Shown here: one piece after another, positions 1 through 11,134 of the stretch
Layout of the letters: every line of letters begins with the position of its first letter
Numbering within the stretch: position 1 is the first letter of the stretch
Source of the DNA: Gymnopilus junonius
Taxonomy: Eukaryota; Basidiomycota; Agaricomycetes; Agaricales; Galerinaceae
DNA: 41,740 nucleotides
Assembly (NCBI GenBank): GCA_015501075.1
Contig: JADNYJ010000287.1
Location: 1 to 41,740 of the forward strand
Reading direction: 5' to 3'
The notes under the pieces: generated by a model
Database searches by the model: none
Told to the model about the DNA's origin: nothing
What the model saw: only the letters and a program-made list of their open reading frames with translations
Translations under genes and position numbers: made by a program

Positions 1-847
1 AAATGGCGTGCTTGGGTGGGACATATCCGGTACTTTCTATTTTTAGAACTGGCCAGTCTGATCACTGTGGTGATGCTGTACTGTATTCTGTGTGCTTGCA
101 CTATAGTTTTAGTTTGTAAATGACTATAATGTGTAATTCCTGTATTTTATATTTGATCTACATTCCTTTGTGTTTTATTTTTACATTCTTGCTAGGCATT
201 TGCTGGCTGTTTAACTGAGGTGGCTATAATTGGCTGGGATTTTTATTAGCCAGAATGCTTGGTAATCATGCTTTCTGGGACAATTGTGTTATAGTAACAC
301 CCTGACCTTTGTTTAAGTGAAATGTTCTATCAATCCAGTGTGGGGTGGGTTACTTAGTAGGTGTTATTATATAGCACATAGGTTTTATCTATGCTGTAAT
401 TGAAGATGAAGGTCATCCTTGTTGTGCTTGATTGGAAATGTAGTGTCAGTGAGTGGACATATCAAATATTCTTGTCAGGTGGACAATCCTTGTTGGGTTC
501 AGCATTTCTATTTACAGGTAAGGTGGGTAGGTTGGTATGCTGAACATGATTACTTTGCTACATTCATGTTCATCAATTATTTAGCTTAAGTAATTGAGTC
601 CAAAAACCCGATTACTTAAGCAATTTATTGGTGTTTAAGTGATTTATCTATAATTAGGGCAACTTATAATTAACTAGCCATTGGATACTTGGTAATTGTA
701 TTGTCCAGTATGATTGTGTTGACAAATATAAATTTTGCCTAGATAATAAATGTATACTTTACTCAGATTGGTATTTGATGCCATTTCATCTGCAATAAAG
801 CAGACAAAACTGAACAATTTAAAACAAAGGTCATCATTGCTGTGCTT
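1..847. repeat. Direct repeat, copy A (start of window)
   Basis: Matches 1210-2052 almost base for base, offset 1209 at the left and 1205 at the right after a 4 bp indel near 352. Similarity stops abruptly after 847. The left part of this repeat copy is found at the far end of the window (41641-41740). It holds the end of an exon (see 41641-41740), then AT-rich DNA with TTAAGTAAT palindromic words. A block at about 411-530 is a diverged relative of 2035-2160. Confidence 0.95.
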
Positions 848-1332
848 CGCAACAAAGTGTTAGCAAAGCTATGGAAGAAAGCCGACCAGACCATCTGGGA
901 GAAGAAAGCGGCAAATGTGGCAGCTGACGTCAATGCATACATGATTTCCTCTGATCAAGAAACATCTACTGACAATGTTTTTCTTTGAAAGAAATCAACA
1001 TGAATTCCCTGGTCTCCTAGCTAAAGCTATTGACAACTTCCTAAAAAGAGGCCGTCTGGGCACTGTCATCACCACTTTCAACTATGCATTTCATGATACA
1101 CGTGGTGAGGTTACGATGCTTTTACATAAGTAAAACTTCGTTCTTTTAGGAGGACCTTGATGAAACGCCTGGCCATCATGCAGCATCTCAACATTTCTGC
1201 AATCAGAGCAAATGGCATGCTTGGGCGGGACATATCCGGTACTTTCTATTATTAGAACTGGCCAGTCTGATCACTGTGGTGATGCTGTACTGTATTCTGT
1301 GTGCTTGCACTATAGTTTTAGTTTGTAAATGA
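842..1332 (+). pseudogene. Fragment of an unidentified spliced fungal gene
   Basis: Coding-like sequence runs from 842 and hits a TGA near 985-987. It resumes in another frame near 993 with a stretch containing FLKRGRLGTVITTFNYAFHD. An intron of 40 bp fits at 1110-1149 (GTTACG...TTTTAG), and the frame continues from 1150 with EDLDETPGHHAASQHF and WHAWAGHIRYF to a TGA at 1330-1332. I do not recognise the family; such proteins are often seen beside repeats in Agaricomycetes. The frameshift and missing start show it is broken. The part from the intron onward is duplicated at 41641-41740 continuing into 1. Confidence 0.6.
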
Positions 1333-2052
1333 CTATAATGTGTAATTCCTGTATTTTATATTTGATCTACATTCCTTTGTGTTTTATTTTTACATTCTTG
1401 CTGGGCATTTGCTGGCTGTTTAACTGAGGTGGCTATAATTGGCTGGGATTTTTATTAGCCAGAATGCTTGGTAATCGTGCTTTCTGGGACAATTGTGTTA
1501 TAGTAACACCCTGACCTTTGTTTAAGTGAAATGTTCTATCAATCCAGTGTGGGGTGGGTTAGTAGGTGTTATTATATAGCACATAGGTTTTATCTATGCT
1601 GTAATTGAAGATGAAGGTCATCCTTGTTGTGCTTGATTGGAAATGTAGTGTCAGTGAGTGGACATATCAAATATTCTTGTCAGGTGGACAATCCTTGTTG
1701 GGTTCAGCATTTCTATTTACAGGTAAGGTGGGTAGGTTGGTATGCTGAACATGATTACTTTGCTACATTCATGTTCATCAATTATTTAGCTTAAGTAATT
1801 GAGTCCAAAAACCCGATTACTTAAGCAATTTATTGGTGTTTAAGTGATTTATCTATAATTAGGGCAACTTATAATTAACTAGCCATTGGATACTTGGTAA
1901 TTGTATTGTCCAGTATGATCGTGTTGACAAATATAAATTTTGCCTAGATAATAAATGTATACTTTACTCAGATTGGTATTTGATGCCATTTCATCTGCAA
2001 TAAAGCAGACAAAACTGAACAATTTAAAACAAAGGTCATCATTGCTGTGCTT
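1210..2052. repeat. Direct repeat, copy B
   Basis: Second copy of the 1-847 repeat. The full duplicated unit here starts near 1110, because 1110-1209 also matches 41641-41740. Differences between the copies are few and mostly transitions, for example GCGTG against GCATG at the left edge. After 2052 this copy continues into unique sequence that is a diverged version of the block at 411-530. Confidence 0.95.
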
Positions 2053-2162
2053 GACTGGAACTGTGGTAGTGTTGAGTGGCATATAAACACTTTTCTGTCA
2101 AATGAATTTAAATGGACAGACATCCTTGAATTCAGAAATGCTACTCCCATGCAAGGTGGCAG

Positions 2163-2319
2163 CACTGTACCCAATTGCTTAATTATATTTATCAAGTGGT
2201 TTGCTTAAGTAATTGAGTTTTTTGACCTGATTACTTAATTGTTCTCATCATTGAGCTTGCTTAAGTAATCGTGTCTGAAAACCCGATTATATAAGCATAG
2301 CAGTTGATGGCTAAGTAAT
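2163..2319. repeat. 157 bp direct repeat, first copy
   Basis: Nearly identical to 2588-2744 at an offset of 425 bp. It is AT-rich and contains several TTAAGTAAT and ATTACTTAA words, the same words seen near 585-640 and 1790-1845. No open frame is convincing. Confidence 0.9.
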
Positions 2320-2587
2320 GCAGCAGTCAAACTCATTTGACTGAGGTCTATGCAGATGCATGTGAAAGTTCACATAGATTATATTCATTTGGTTTTGGGC
2401 CTTGGCCTGCTCTCTTCATTGTCTTGTCATCATATATATGATCACCTCCCCCCTAGATAGGTTCCTCATGCCCTCGTTTCTTTATAACCATACTTGCTCA
2501 GCTTGTCATATTAGCCCTTTGTGCACTCGACCATTTCTCTTTTACTCAGAGCTTGCTAGTCATTGGCTTGAGCTTCTCTTTTCTTTT

Positions 2588-2744
2588 CACTGTACCCAAT
2601 TGCTTAATTATATTTATCAAGTGGTTTGCTTAAGTAATTGGGTTTTTTGACCTGATTACTTAATTGTTCTCATCATTGAGCTTGCTTAAGTAATCATGTC
2701 TGAAAACCCGATTATATAAGCATAGCAGTTGATGGCTAAGTAAT
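2588..2744. repeat. 157 bp direct repeat, second copy
   Basis: Partner of 2163-2319, with only scattered substitutions. The 268 bp between the copies shows no recognisable gene. Confidence 0.9.
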
Positions 2745-2989
2745 CAGGGTTTTGGAACTGATTACATAAACAAATCAACTAGGTCATGTAAATATAGCAT
2801 GAGCATCTGGGAGGTGCAGGGAATACTTCCATCCCATTCCATACACTGCCTATTTTTGAAAGATCACCCACAATATGAGGAAATTCTTTCATCAATCTTG
2901 ATATTCAGGTTATATGAAAGACAAAACTTGCTTCTGGTAACCTCATTCCATAGGTGTGTCTCAATGTAATAAACTAGAAGGTTACTTGC

Positions 2990-3840
2990 TTTTAACAACC
3001 TACTGATATGTGGTTATCAAAGAAATTGATGTGGTTCTCAAGCACTCTGGTGAAGTCCCCTAACTCCATTATGTGGTTATTAAGTGCAAAATTTTTGAAC
3101 TGCAAAGTCAAATTCTCTTAGTGAATCACTGCTGTTTATTTCTCAAGATCTTTGATGACTCAAGCTCCCTGATGCAATTCTCAGTAGTGTTTGAAGGTCT
3201 AGTTAGGTCTGGTTTTTGGGGTCCCAGGGTTGCTAACTGAGACCAAGACTGGTTAGGCTTTCTTCCCAGACCCAAAATAACTGAAAATAACTGCAAAAAA
3301 ACTGTTAACCACAGTTACTAACAGGTTAAGACTGAAATATTAAAAACTGGTCATAACCAGCTATAACCATTGGTAATTGCATCTTTGTCACTTAGGATAA
3401 CTTGTTGTAGTTTTTGTAAGCTTCAAAATGACCTCAATAACATTAAATTTGGTTAAGAAATAGCTGAGTTATGAATTTTTAACTAGTAATCTACTCTTTT
3501 GGCTGATATTTCATAGTTTTTAGCATAACTTGATGAGTTTTTGGTCTAAAAATAATATGATATTGGGGTTGTTTTGATGGGTAGAATTAGGGCTGCACAT
3601 TAACTGGTCTTAATCAGTCACTTACCAGTCTCATGACTGCAAAAAGACCTGTTAGTTGAAGTTCAAACTAAGCTAACCACTAACCATAGTCCAGTTATTT
3701 GCAGTTAGGGCCAGGTTAGGCTTGGTTAATTTCCAGTTAACTAAGCTAACCCTCAAACACTAATTCTTGAGCTCTCTGATGTGGGTTTCTATTGTAGCCA
3801 TTTGCACAGATATATTGTGGATTGCATCTTTGTATTATAA
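2990..3840 (-). pseudogene. Coiled-coil protein pseudogene split by a hAT-like element
   Basis: On the minus strand, sequence on both sides of the 3185-3762 insertion reads as one helical protein. Upstream, 3763-3825 gives MATIETHIRELKN. Downstream of the insertion, the frame gives ENCIRELESSKILRNKQQ and then TGA. Further on (3000-3090) related words such as NNHIMELGDFTRVLENHI appear. The repeated IRELE and ENHI spacing suggests a coiled coil. Family and true ends are unknown, and a stop plus the insertion make it non-functional. Confidence 0.5.
3185..3762. mobile_element. hAT-like non-autonomous element, 578 bp
   Basis: The ends are inverted: TAGTGTTTGAAGG at the left and the complement of TAGTGTTTGAGGG at the right. 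The flanks ATTCTCAG (3177-3184) and ATTCTTGA (3763-3770) look like an 8 bp target duplication, with the three mismatches all transitions. Inside are many GGTTAG, CTAACC and CAGTTA words, as in subterminal repeats of hAT elements. No transposase frame is present. The hAT assignment rests on TIR style and duplication length only. Confidence 0.65.
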
Positions 3841-3849
3841 ATGTTTTAC

Positions 3850-4745
3850 AGACCCAGATAAGCAACAATTGATATCAGAAGTTCAAGTACAATAAATCAC
3901 TCAATAAGACAGGGTATTGTGCATCTATGATAATGGACTTACTAATGCCAACCCCATTCATCACAATATGGTTGTACATGGTGTGGTTGTAGGATCTGAT
4001 GTCACTGCCCCTCCCACCACTATCTCCATTTTCTGATTTTTCTCTAAGTGTGTGTTGTTTTATTGTAATCAACATCTTACTATAGTATAATTAATACAGA
4101 GTAACTATATAGCATTCTCCCAATGCTCTACCACTGCTTTCATAAAGCAGGAAAAGCATCGTCCTGCCACACAAAGCGGTGGCCCGCTAAAACAAGTTAT
4201 AGTGACAGCACAGCTGAATTCAGTGACAACATTCAGTGCCTCAACAGCATTAGGCTGGAAGATGCTTGTTATTGGCAGATCATGGGGAAAAGTGGAGAGA
4301 GCTCATCTGGGCATGTAACTGCATGTCAATTTCAAGCAGATCACCACTCTCATGGTCTGCAGTAAGATTAGTGAGTCAAGTTCTTAGAGAGAAAAGGAGA
4401 TGCTCAAGAAATGCTAGTGTGTTACAAGAGGGATGAGAAATGCTCAAGGAGCCATCATTTTCAAGACCATACTGTGCAGTGCAGAAGATAGACTGATTAA
4501 ATGAGCATGTGTGTAAAGGACTTACAGTGTACAGTAAATGGATGTGAATGACCAAGTAAAATTTTTATAAGACAGCAGAGCGAAAGAGAGGAGAAACTGC
4601 AATGATGAAATGGGGAATAATATAACAACCAGGTAAATTAGAGATGAGAAACCTGATGCAAGGATGCAGCAAACAAAGAAACTGGAAATGCAGAGAAAAA
4701 AGTCTACTGAGGGTGAACCAACAAAATGAAAGAGGAAAAAAAAAG
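3850..4745. other. Stretch without a recognisable gene
   Basis: Open frames here are short (80 codons or fewer), with no start context, introns or domain that I can recognise. I see no repeats or terminal inverted sequences. Confidence 0.5.
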
Positions 4746-4749
4746 ATGG

Positions 4750-7700
4750 AATCACAAATCCAACCCAACAGCATCAACAACATATAGCACCTGCTGTGGC
4801 CTCACAAACAATCCATGAGTCTCCATCCTGCTCATATCAGAAACAGCAGGGCTCACACTGTGCATCCTTTTCATTCTCTCTGAGGAAATCCTCAGCTGAT
4901 CCCCCTCTCTCTTCAACAGGCCCTTGCCCATCCCATACATGCCATATGCTGACCCGTATGCACCCCCAGTGCCCATGGTGAAACTATAACTTCCACCATC
5001 CAACCTCTGATGGCCTATCCATCCTGCCCCCTTCCTCGCCATACTCCCACTCAGATCTGCCCACACCTCCATTGATCTTGAAATACCAGATCCCACACCA
5101 ACTCTCATCATTCCACTGCCTATTGTCCTCTATTTTCATCTTGCTATCACCTATCATGCCACCCCCCCCATGAATCAGCTACAGGTAATGGAACTTCAAC
5201 TCTGACCCAGGACCCAGTTTCACCAATGACTTCACTGATGTACCTTGCACAGGCCTTGAACCATTTGCACTTCAATGAAATAATGTATGGGATATCAATT
5301 TTAAGTGTGGCACCATGGGGTATGTTGGGATTATTTAGGTGAATAGCATAATATTCCTAGCTCCTACAGAGCTCTTATATACATAGCTATAATGTATCTA
5401 CAATATTCTAGAGTTAACTACAGAAATAGATGACTCAGTGGATTACTAATTAATAAGTTCTCAAATATACTACTAAATGGCAGATTGATCTCCAATAGGG
5501 TATATCAGAGGCAAGGAGAGAGTCGATGGAGGAGAGGGGTTGGCTAGGCTGCTTGCTGAGGAGAGGTTGCTGCTGTTGCAGGAGTTGGTCAGACAAAGAA
5601 AGCGCAGGTGAGAGAGGTGGCAGTGGTGGAAGATGTAAGGAGAAGGGTGTTGGAGAGGGTGCTACTGCTGATGGTGCCAATGATGAAGAAGACCTGGCCT
5701 CCTTGACACTTCCCAACCAAAGTGTATCACCCCACCCATGCCTTGCCTTTCATCCCAGTAGCAGGCGACTTGATGCTCCTCATGCTGCCGGTGGTACTAG
5801 CAACACTGCTGATGCTCATGCTTGATATCTTCAGACTCCTCAGGTGAATTACTCGCAGTCTTCACACTGACTGTACTCACCACTGACGTGTCTTCCTCGA
5901 CCTCTGATTGACAGGCATGAACAAACCACTAGAGTGAATTTTGAATGATGTAGTCATTTCCATCCTATCTGTCACCCTGGACAATGTGGAGACAGGCCTA
6001 TTAGCAGAGGACAAAACTGACAATGTGGACAGGTGGGAGGATGGCCTGGAGGTGATTGAGGGTCCAGTCTGATTGGTGGAAGTAGCAGTAGTCACCCTCG
6101 ACCTCATACTCCCATGTGAGCTGGAGAAGCAATGCTGCTCAAAGTCGACTTTGTCCTGGACATCAATGTCATTGGGGTCTGGGATTTGACAGATGGCATA
6201 ATGCTCCTCAAAGTTGAATTGGAGTTGGGAGTTGAAGTAGACCACGATCCAGCCCCACTACATGTACTGGCACAGGAGGACATACTCACCAGACTCACGC
6301 AGGTGAGATTAGGGTCTTCTGGAGCACACCAGGGGTGTGGGACACCAAACTGGCATTGCTAGCCTGTCTGCCATGCTTCTTCCTCACCCACACTCCTATC
6401 ATCACCCATGTTTGACTTATCCTCCTCATCACCATAATCCCCACCTGCCAATGAATCCTTATCCCCATCACCATCTTCAATAGTCACATCCCAACTCTCC
6501 CTATCCCCATACTCATCCTCCTCCTCCTATGCATGCTCCTCACTGCACTCCCTCCTGTGGTCCTAGCAGACCTAGCAGGCATCACCCCACCAATACTCCT
6601 ACTCAACACACTCATGTGCATGCTGTTCCTCACATCACTCTCTGCATCAATTTTGGTAGTATGAGGGTGGTTGGAAATCAGCCTCAGTAGTGGATTGTGG
6701 GAGGATGCAGAGGCAGAGTTGGGTTGACGTGGTCTATTGGAAGGTGAAGATGATGAGGGTGACCCAGAGCTGCAATTAGGAGTGTGTATAGGCAGGCTAA
6801 ACAGGTCTTCAATGGAACTTCAATATCTATGTAATGAATCATGGTTAGAATGCAAATTTTTAATAGAGTCCCAAAAAAGATATACTGTACTTATGACCAC
6901 TAATCTCCTTCAATGCCCATCCTTCAAGAGGATCGAAGCCTTTTTCTTGATGAATCACAAGCCAACATTTGCCAATCCACTTGAGGAGCTCCTCCAGCCA
7001 TGTCTGCTTGACCTGCACCCACACATGTGAAGTTGCAGCCAGCAGGGTTGCAGTCAGCTCAGTCGGATGCAGGCAGAGCAGAATGGAGGATACAAGCATC
7101 TAAACACAACAGAAAATTCACAAATGGTCATATCAAAAATAAAAAACAGCAAAAAACAAACCTGATAAACAACTGGCGCATATGCCTCCTTCATGCCCCT
7201 CAACTTGGGTCCATCCCTTCCATACTAATGCCACCCTGCTCCTGATCTATCCTCACCATGAAGTGTGTTGAACATTCAGAAACCAGAGACAGATGCTGTA
7301 TCATCGAATCCAGATACCATATGAGCTGGTTGAAAGCCCAGAAAGTCAGTGCTGAGTGTCAGTGTCACTTGAAGCCATGGAACATGGTGTGGTGAAATAA
7401 TTAAATGGCCAAACATCAGGTAAATAAGCAGATACTGTGGAACAAAATGTGATCAGAGCTCACCAGAGATCTGACAATCAATGCCCAGCTTAATGAATCT
7501 TGAACCATCATGCTGATTCTCTGCCTGAAAGGACTGCTGGGGTCTTTAGGGATGATAGCTTTGGATGCCATTGCATAGACTGGATGACAACTTGAATGTC
7601 AGAGGATGATGGACAGAGGTACCGATTTTGAGGTGGACATACATTCCTGGTTATATGAATAGCTCCTATTGCTGTTGACAGTGACCAGGGGTCTGCTTCC

Positions 7701-7780
7701 AGGACCACCACAGCTGTTGGTTCCAAATAGTTTGGGGTTGTCATTGCCATCAAGGGCAAAGTTCCACATAAGGCCCTGTT
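4750..7780 (-). pseudogene. Decayed multi-exon gene, unidentified
   Basis: Coding-like blocks follow one another on the minus strand. 7500-7780 ends near FRQRISMMVQDSLSWALIV. 7260-7350 carries AFNQLIWYLDSMIQHLSL. An exon ending KLRGMKEAYAPVVYQ is followed by an intron (GTTTGT...GTTTAG) and then 6860-7099, beginning MLVSSILLCLHPTELTATLL. An acidic block lies at 6370-6500. 5877-6245 includes FEEHYAICQIPDPNDIDVQD, and Ser/Pro/Gln-rich and Gly-rich tails follow at 5450-5716 and 4752-5111. Frame changes and TGA/TAG codons separate the blocks. Trp and Cys stand where Arg is likely (for example KQTWLEELLKWIGKCW), as CpG decay would produce. It may be more than one gene. Confidence 0.5.
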
Positions 7781-8358
7781 TGTGTTATGCCTGATGACTA
7801 TAAGTTATCCTGCAGGAAATCAAAAAACTTACCAACTGAGATCCATAATTCAAGCTTCTGGTAAAGCTATATTCATATTCTGCAAAGGGATGATCTGAGA
7901 ATGACACAAGTTAGCCAATGCCACTGCTACTAGAGCTGGAGCTACTGGTGGTGGTGGTGTTCAAGGTGAATTACAGCCTGTCAAGATGCAAAGATGTTGC
8001 CCTCTCTCAGCACAGTGGCCAAGTCATCTACCTGGAGACATCAAAAAGTTAGACTTGGGATGACATTGATGGTGTATGATGCACTGCCACATTCTGTGAA
8101 TTTACAGAGGACAGCCACTGATGGAGATTAAGCTAATCTAATTTAATCAAGATTCGGTACATCATTGTGGCATACAAAAAATGAAAAATTCCCTTACCTT
8201 GAATTCATGTAGAATGATAAAAGAAAGGAAGTTCATTGAAATATCATTTCACTGATGGTAGATAGACAGACAGACCATAGATGTCCATACCCACACACTG
8301 AGTTCTTAATTCAAGCAGAACTTGAAGATTGGTCACCTGACAGATGACCAGTAATCCC

Positions 8359-8570
8359 CACTGCTGGCATTGACCTCTGTTTCTTTGGGAAACAGCCTGA
8401 AAGAAACATGTCACCTGATTTCTTTTGGGTGTTTCTCCAGAAACCAGTATTCAGCCTTACCTAATTTGGTATGGCTGACTGATGTTTCTCAAGGAAACAA
8501 TAGAAAAAAGTCATATGACATGTTTCCTAGGTACTGTTTCCTCAAGAAACACTCCTCAGTGCCAGCAGTG
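8359..8570. mobile_element. Foldback MITE-like element, 212 bp
   Basis: The two halves are near inverted copies: CACTGCTGGCATTGA... at 8359 and the complement of CACTGCTGGCACTGA... ending at 8570. The pairing extends about 60 bp on each side and includes repeated GTTTC/GAAAC words. No coding capacity. I could not define a target duplication beyond CCC on both sides. Confidence 0.65.
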
Positions 8571-8780
8571 CCCATGAAAAATTGGAATGACCAATTTTTA
8601 CAGTGTCTTGCATAACTGTTTGCACACTGATTTCGAAAATTTGCCTTTGTATTTGTTTATCTGTGACAAGATGAATTGGGTAATCACAGCCTGCTGACCC
8701 AAATCAGGTGGCCAGGGGCCAGGGCACTCTCACAGCCTGTCCAACCAGGGATGTTTATCTTCCTCACTGATCAATGTCTG

Positions 8781-8996
8781 TCATTGCCATCCTCCTTCCT
8801 CCCTCTGGCTCAATGCATGCTTCATTGTTGGATCCTGATAGGTGTTGTAGTTATGGTGGTAAGAAAGAAAACAGTATATGGTTCTGAGGGAACAGCCAGC
8901 AAGGTGAGCAATATCGCAAGGGGGAATGTGAAGTTCACTATACCAGATAATGATGCAGGTGCAAAGTTCATCCATGACCTGACATGCCATGGTTGA
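8781..8996 (-). pseudogene. Helix-turn-helix fragment, DDE transposase-like
   Basis: The frame gives MDELCTCIIIWYSELHIPP then DIAHLAGCSLRTIYCFLSYH. This matches the pattern of the N-terminal helix-turn-helix of basidiomycete DDE (Tc1/mariner-like) transposases, where AxLAGCSxRTIYRxLxYHR is usual. The expected Arg residues are Cys or His here, as expected from CpG mutation. The catalytic DDE part is not found downstream, and the frame stops at 8781-8783. The family call is by motif recognition only. Confidence 0.45.
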
Positions 8997-9131
8997 AACT
9001 GACTAAGGATACAGACAGTTGAAGCAGGCTTTTTGACATCCGTGCTCAGAGTCAACACTGAAAGTGGGTCAAACAGTAGATCCAGTGCATGATAATTTAC
9101 AGGGTTCATAACAGACAAACAAATACAAAGG

Positions 9132-9395
9132 TCAATTTTTGAAATCGGTGTGCAAATGGTTATGCAAGACACTGTAAGCCAAGTTGGACTTGTCTGCATC
9201 TGACCCATCTGCTTCCAAAGTGTGTATGTATTCCCTCGGCTTGAAGCCATCTGCCAAGTACAAATCCGGTGTCCCAGAAGGTGGGAGAATGAAAAAGGTC
9301 CTGAGATATTGAGGCACATGATACTTTGCAGCCGCCCTGACCAAGGATAGAAGGTCAGTGAAATTGCTGCCAAAAATTAAGTAAACTGCACTGGT
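9132..9395 (-). pseudogene. Unidentified protein fragment
   Basis: The minus strand reads LVRAAAKYHVPQYLRTFFIL, then PSGTPDLYLADGFKPREYIH, with normal codon texture, up to a TAA-type stop after HTDFKN at 9132. The start is unclear; it could be an exon joined to sequence upstream. It lies between the helix-turn-helix fragment and another coding fragment on the same strand. No family recognised. Confidence 0.4.
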
Positions 9396-9707
9396 GAAGA
9401 TTTTGCAAGGTTAGTGAGGCTGAGTCAAACATATTAAGGGAGAGCCAAAGAACTCCATTAGTGCCTATCCCTCTCCTCTGTCAGAACAATAAATGCCATC
9501 CATTCATCTTAGTACCAAAATCAGAGAATGCAGAAATCATGGTTGTATAGATTTCTGAAGAAGAAGGAGCATGTGGTAACTCAACAACTCAGCAGTAACC
9601 CATGAATGAAAAAGAGTCCATTCTATGCCATGAATGATTAATCAGAACAAAAAAAAAAGAGAAATAATGACATACTCTTGCTCACATGGTTGAATGATTT
9701 GAATACC

Positions 9708-10230
9708 CTACTTTTCAAAAGCAGAAATCACTGGAAAGACTGTGACATTCCACTTGAGTAAAAAGTGAGACTTTGTTGGCTTCGACAATGCAGTGGGCAA
9801 CTGATTGGTTTTCCCACATTTCGCAGGAGGAGATACTCCTTGCTTCCCCTTCCTTTTCTTACTTTCAAATTGGTGGGTCTGTTGCTTCCACTGCTGTGCT
9901 TGAATCTCCATCAACATCATCAGCTCAGTTTCAAAGCACAAAAACAATATTACACACCTGGGAAGCAGGGTTAAATGGTGGATTGGGCATCCCTCCAGAC
10001 ATCTGATCGATGGCTCATCACTCATTACATTCCTTTGCAATGTCTAGAAATGACTTGAAAGATTTTGGACCTGTTGCAGACCCAGGTGCCTCCAAAGCCA
10101 TGTTTGCAGCCTCAGGAGATGCCACACTACCATTAACCAGCTTTTCAAGAGTTAGTATGTCATCAAATGGGGGAAAATCAAAGAGAATGAATGAACACCT
10201 GGGCCATTGTTAATGGGGACCATAGAGGTG
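9708..10230 (-). pseudogene. Unidentified coding remnants
   Basis: Two coding-like pieces lie on the minus strand. 10029-10210 reads FDDILTLEKLVNGSVASPEA and ends FLDIAKECNE plus stop. 9708-9910 reads MEIQAQQWKQQTHQFESKKR, a basic, possibly coiled segment, and ends VISAFEK plus stop. They are in different frames, so an intron or a frameshift separates them. No domain recognised. Confidence 0.35.
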
Positions 10231-10444
10231 GACTACTCATTGATATTAACAAAAGATAGGAGGGAGGACCACTAATGATGTACTTACCTTGGGGTTGTGA
10301 CCAGGCTGTGGCTAGTTTGCAGAGAAACTAGGTGGATGAATGACTTCAGGGTTGTGGTGCTGATTACCATGACAGCTGCAAAGGCATATCATGGGAAGAG
10401 TGTTGGCACTTGACTCTCCATTGCATGGATAAAAGCTAGTGCAT

Positions 10445-10465
10445 GATGGGGCCTGAGGCCCCATC
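10445..10465. repeat. Perfect short palindrome
   Basis: A 10 bp arm, GATGGGGCCT, is followed by one base and its exact complement. It is GC-rich and sits in otherwise unremarkable sequence before Copia A. It could form a hairpin or be a dyad binding site; no terminator-like T run follows. Confidence 0.6.
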
Positions 10466-10700
10466 AGGGCACCCTTCATTTGCACAACCTCTCAGCTGCG
10501 ATCAATGGACCATAGTGGTAGAAGCTTGACAGGGAGTGAGGGAGGAGAGTGAAGGTGCAAAGAAAGGGAGAAATGTGAGAATCCCAAAAGTTTATCTGGC
10601 AGCTTCACCATTCCAAGGGATTTCCATAATGGGAACAAATTTTGCCCAACTTTGGAGGAAAAACCCTTGGCTCTGGAATGCACAGATTTGCTTCCAAAAG

Positions 10701-11090
10701 TGTTGAAATCTAAGTCCATAGATAATAGCCTAGTCAATGCTAGATACAAATAGAACTCAGTCAGGATATAATCGACTAATATTAAGTCTCCATACCTAGA
10801 TACAAATAGAACTAAGGTACATAAGTAAAATGAAAAGGGATAAAGAATAATGAGTGGCTCACCTCAGTTGGGATATAATCAACTGAGGTGTTCCTACTCC
10901 TACACAGGTCTTATATATGTATCTACATGGGCCAAGGCCCTTAGTCCGCACAAAGCATGTAAGCTAGAGAGAAAGAAAGAACAATATGAACAATGTAGAA
11001 AATGCGATGGGCCCAAAAAACATAGGCCCTTTGGTCCTCATCAAAACACCCATCTATTTTTGGTGGTCAGTGTAAAAATACCTTCCAACA
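10701..11090 (-). repeat. 3' LTR of Copia A
   Basis: 390 bp, starting TG and ending CA in both orientations. I compared it by eye with 16044-16433 and found no difference. It still carries three CpG dinucleotides, unlike the coding region it flanks. Confidence 0.96.
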
Positions 11091-11102
11091 CTCCTCCTCA
11101 CC
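11091..11102 (-). other. Polypurine tract of Copia A
   Basis: On the coding strand this reads GGTGAGGAGGAG, directly before the 3' LTR, the normal place for the plus-strand primer of reverse transcription. Confidence 0.8.
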
Positions 11103-11134
11103 ATAAACCATAAATCACTCCTCCTCATGAGGAA

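Noticed and set aside
8822..9373. 183-codon minus-strand ORF
   Set aside because: It overlaps two better coding fragments in other frames and has no protein-like texture of its own.
10850..11113. 85-87 codon ORFs in both LTRs of Copia A
   Set aside because: They lie in identical LTR sequence and one runs across the LTR border; there is no sign of coding constraint.
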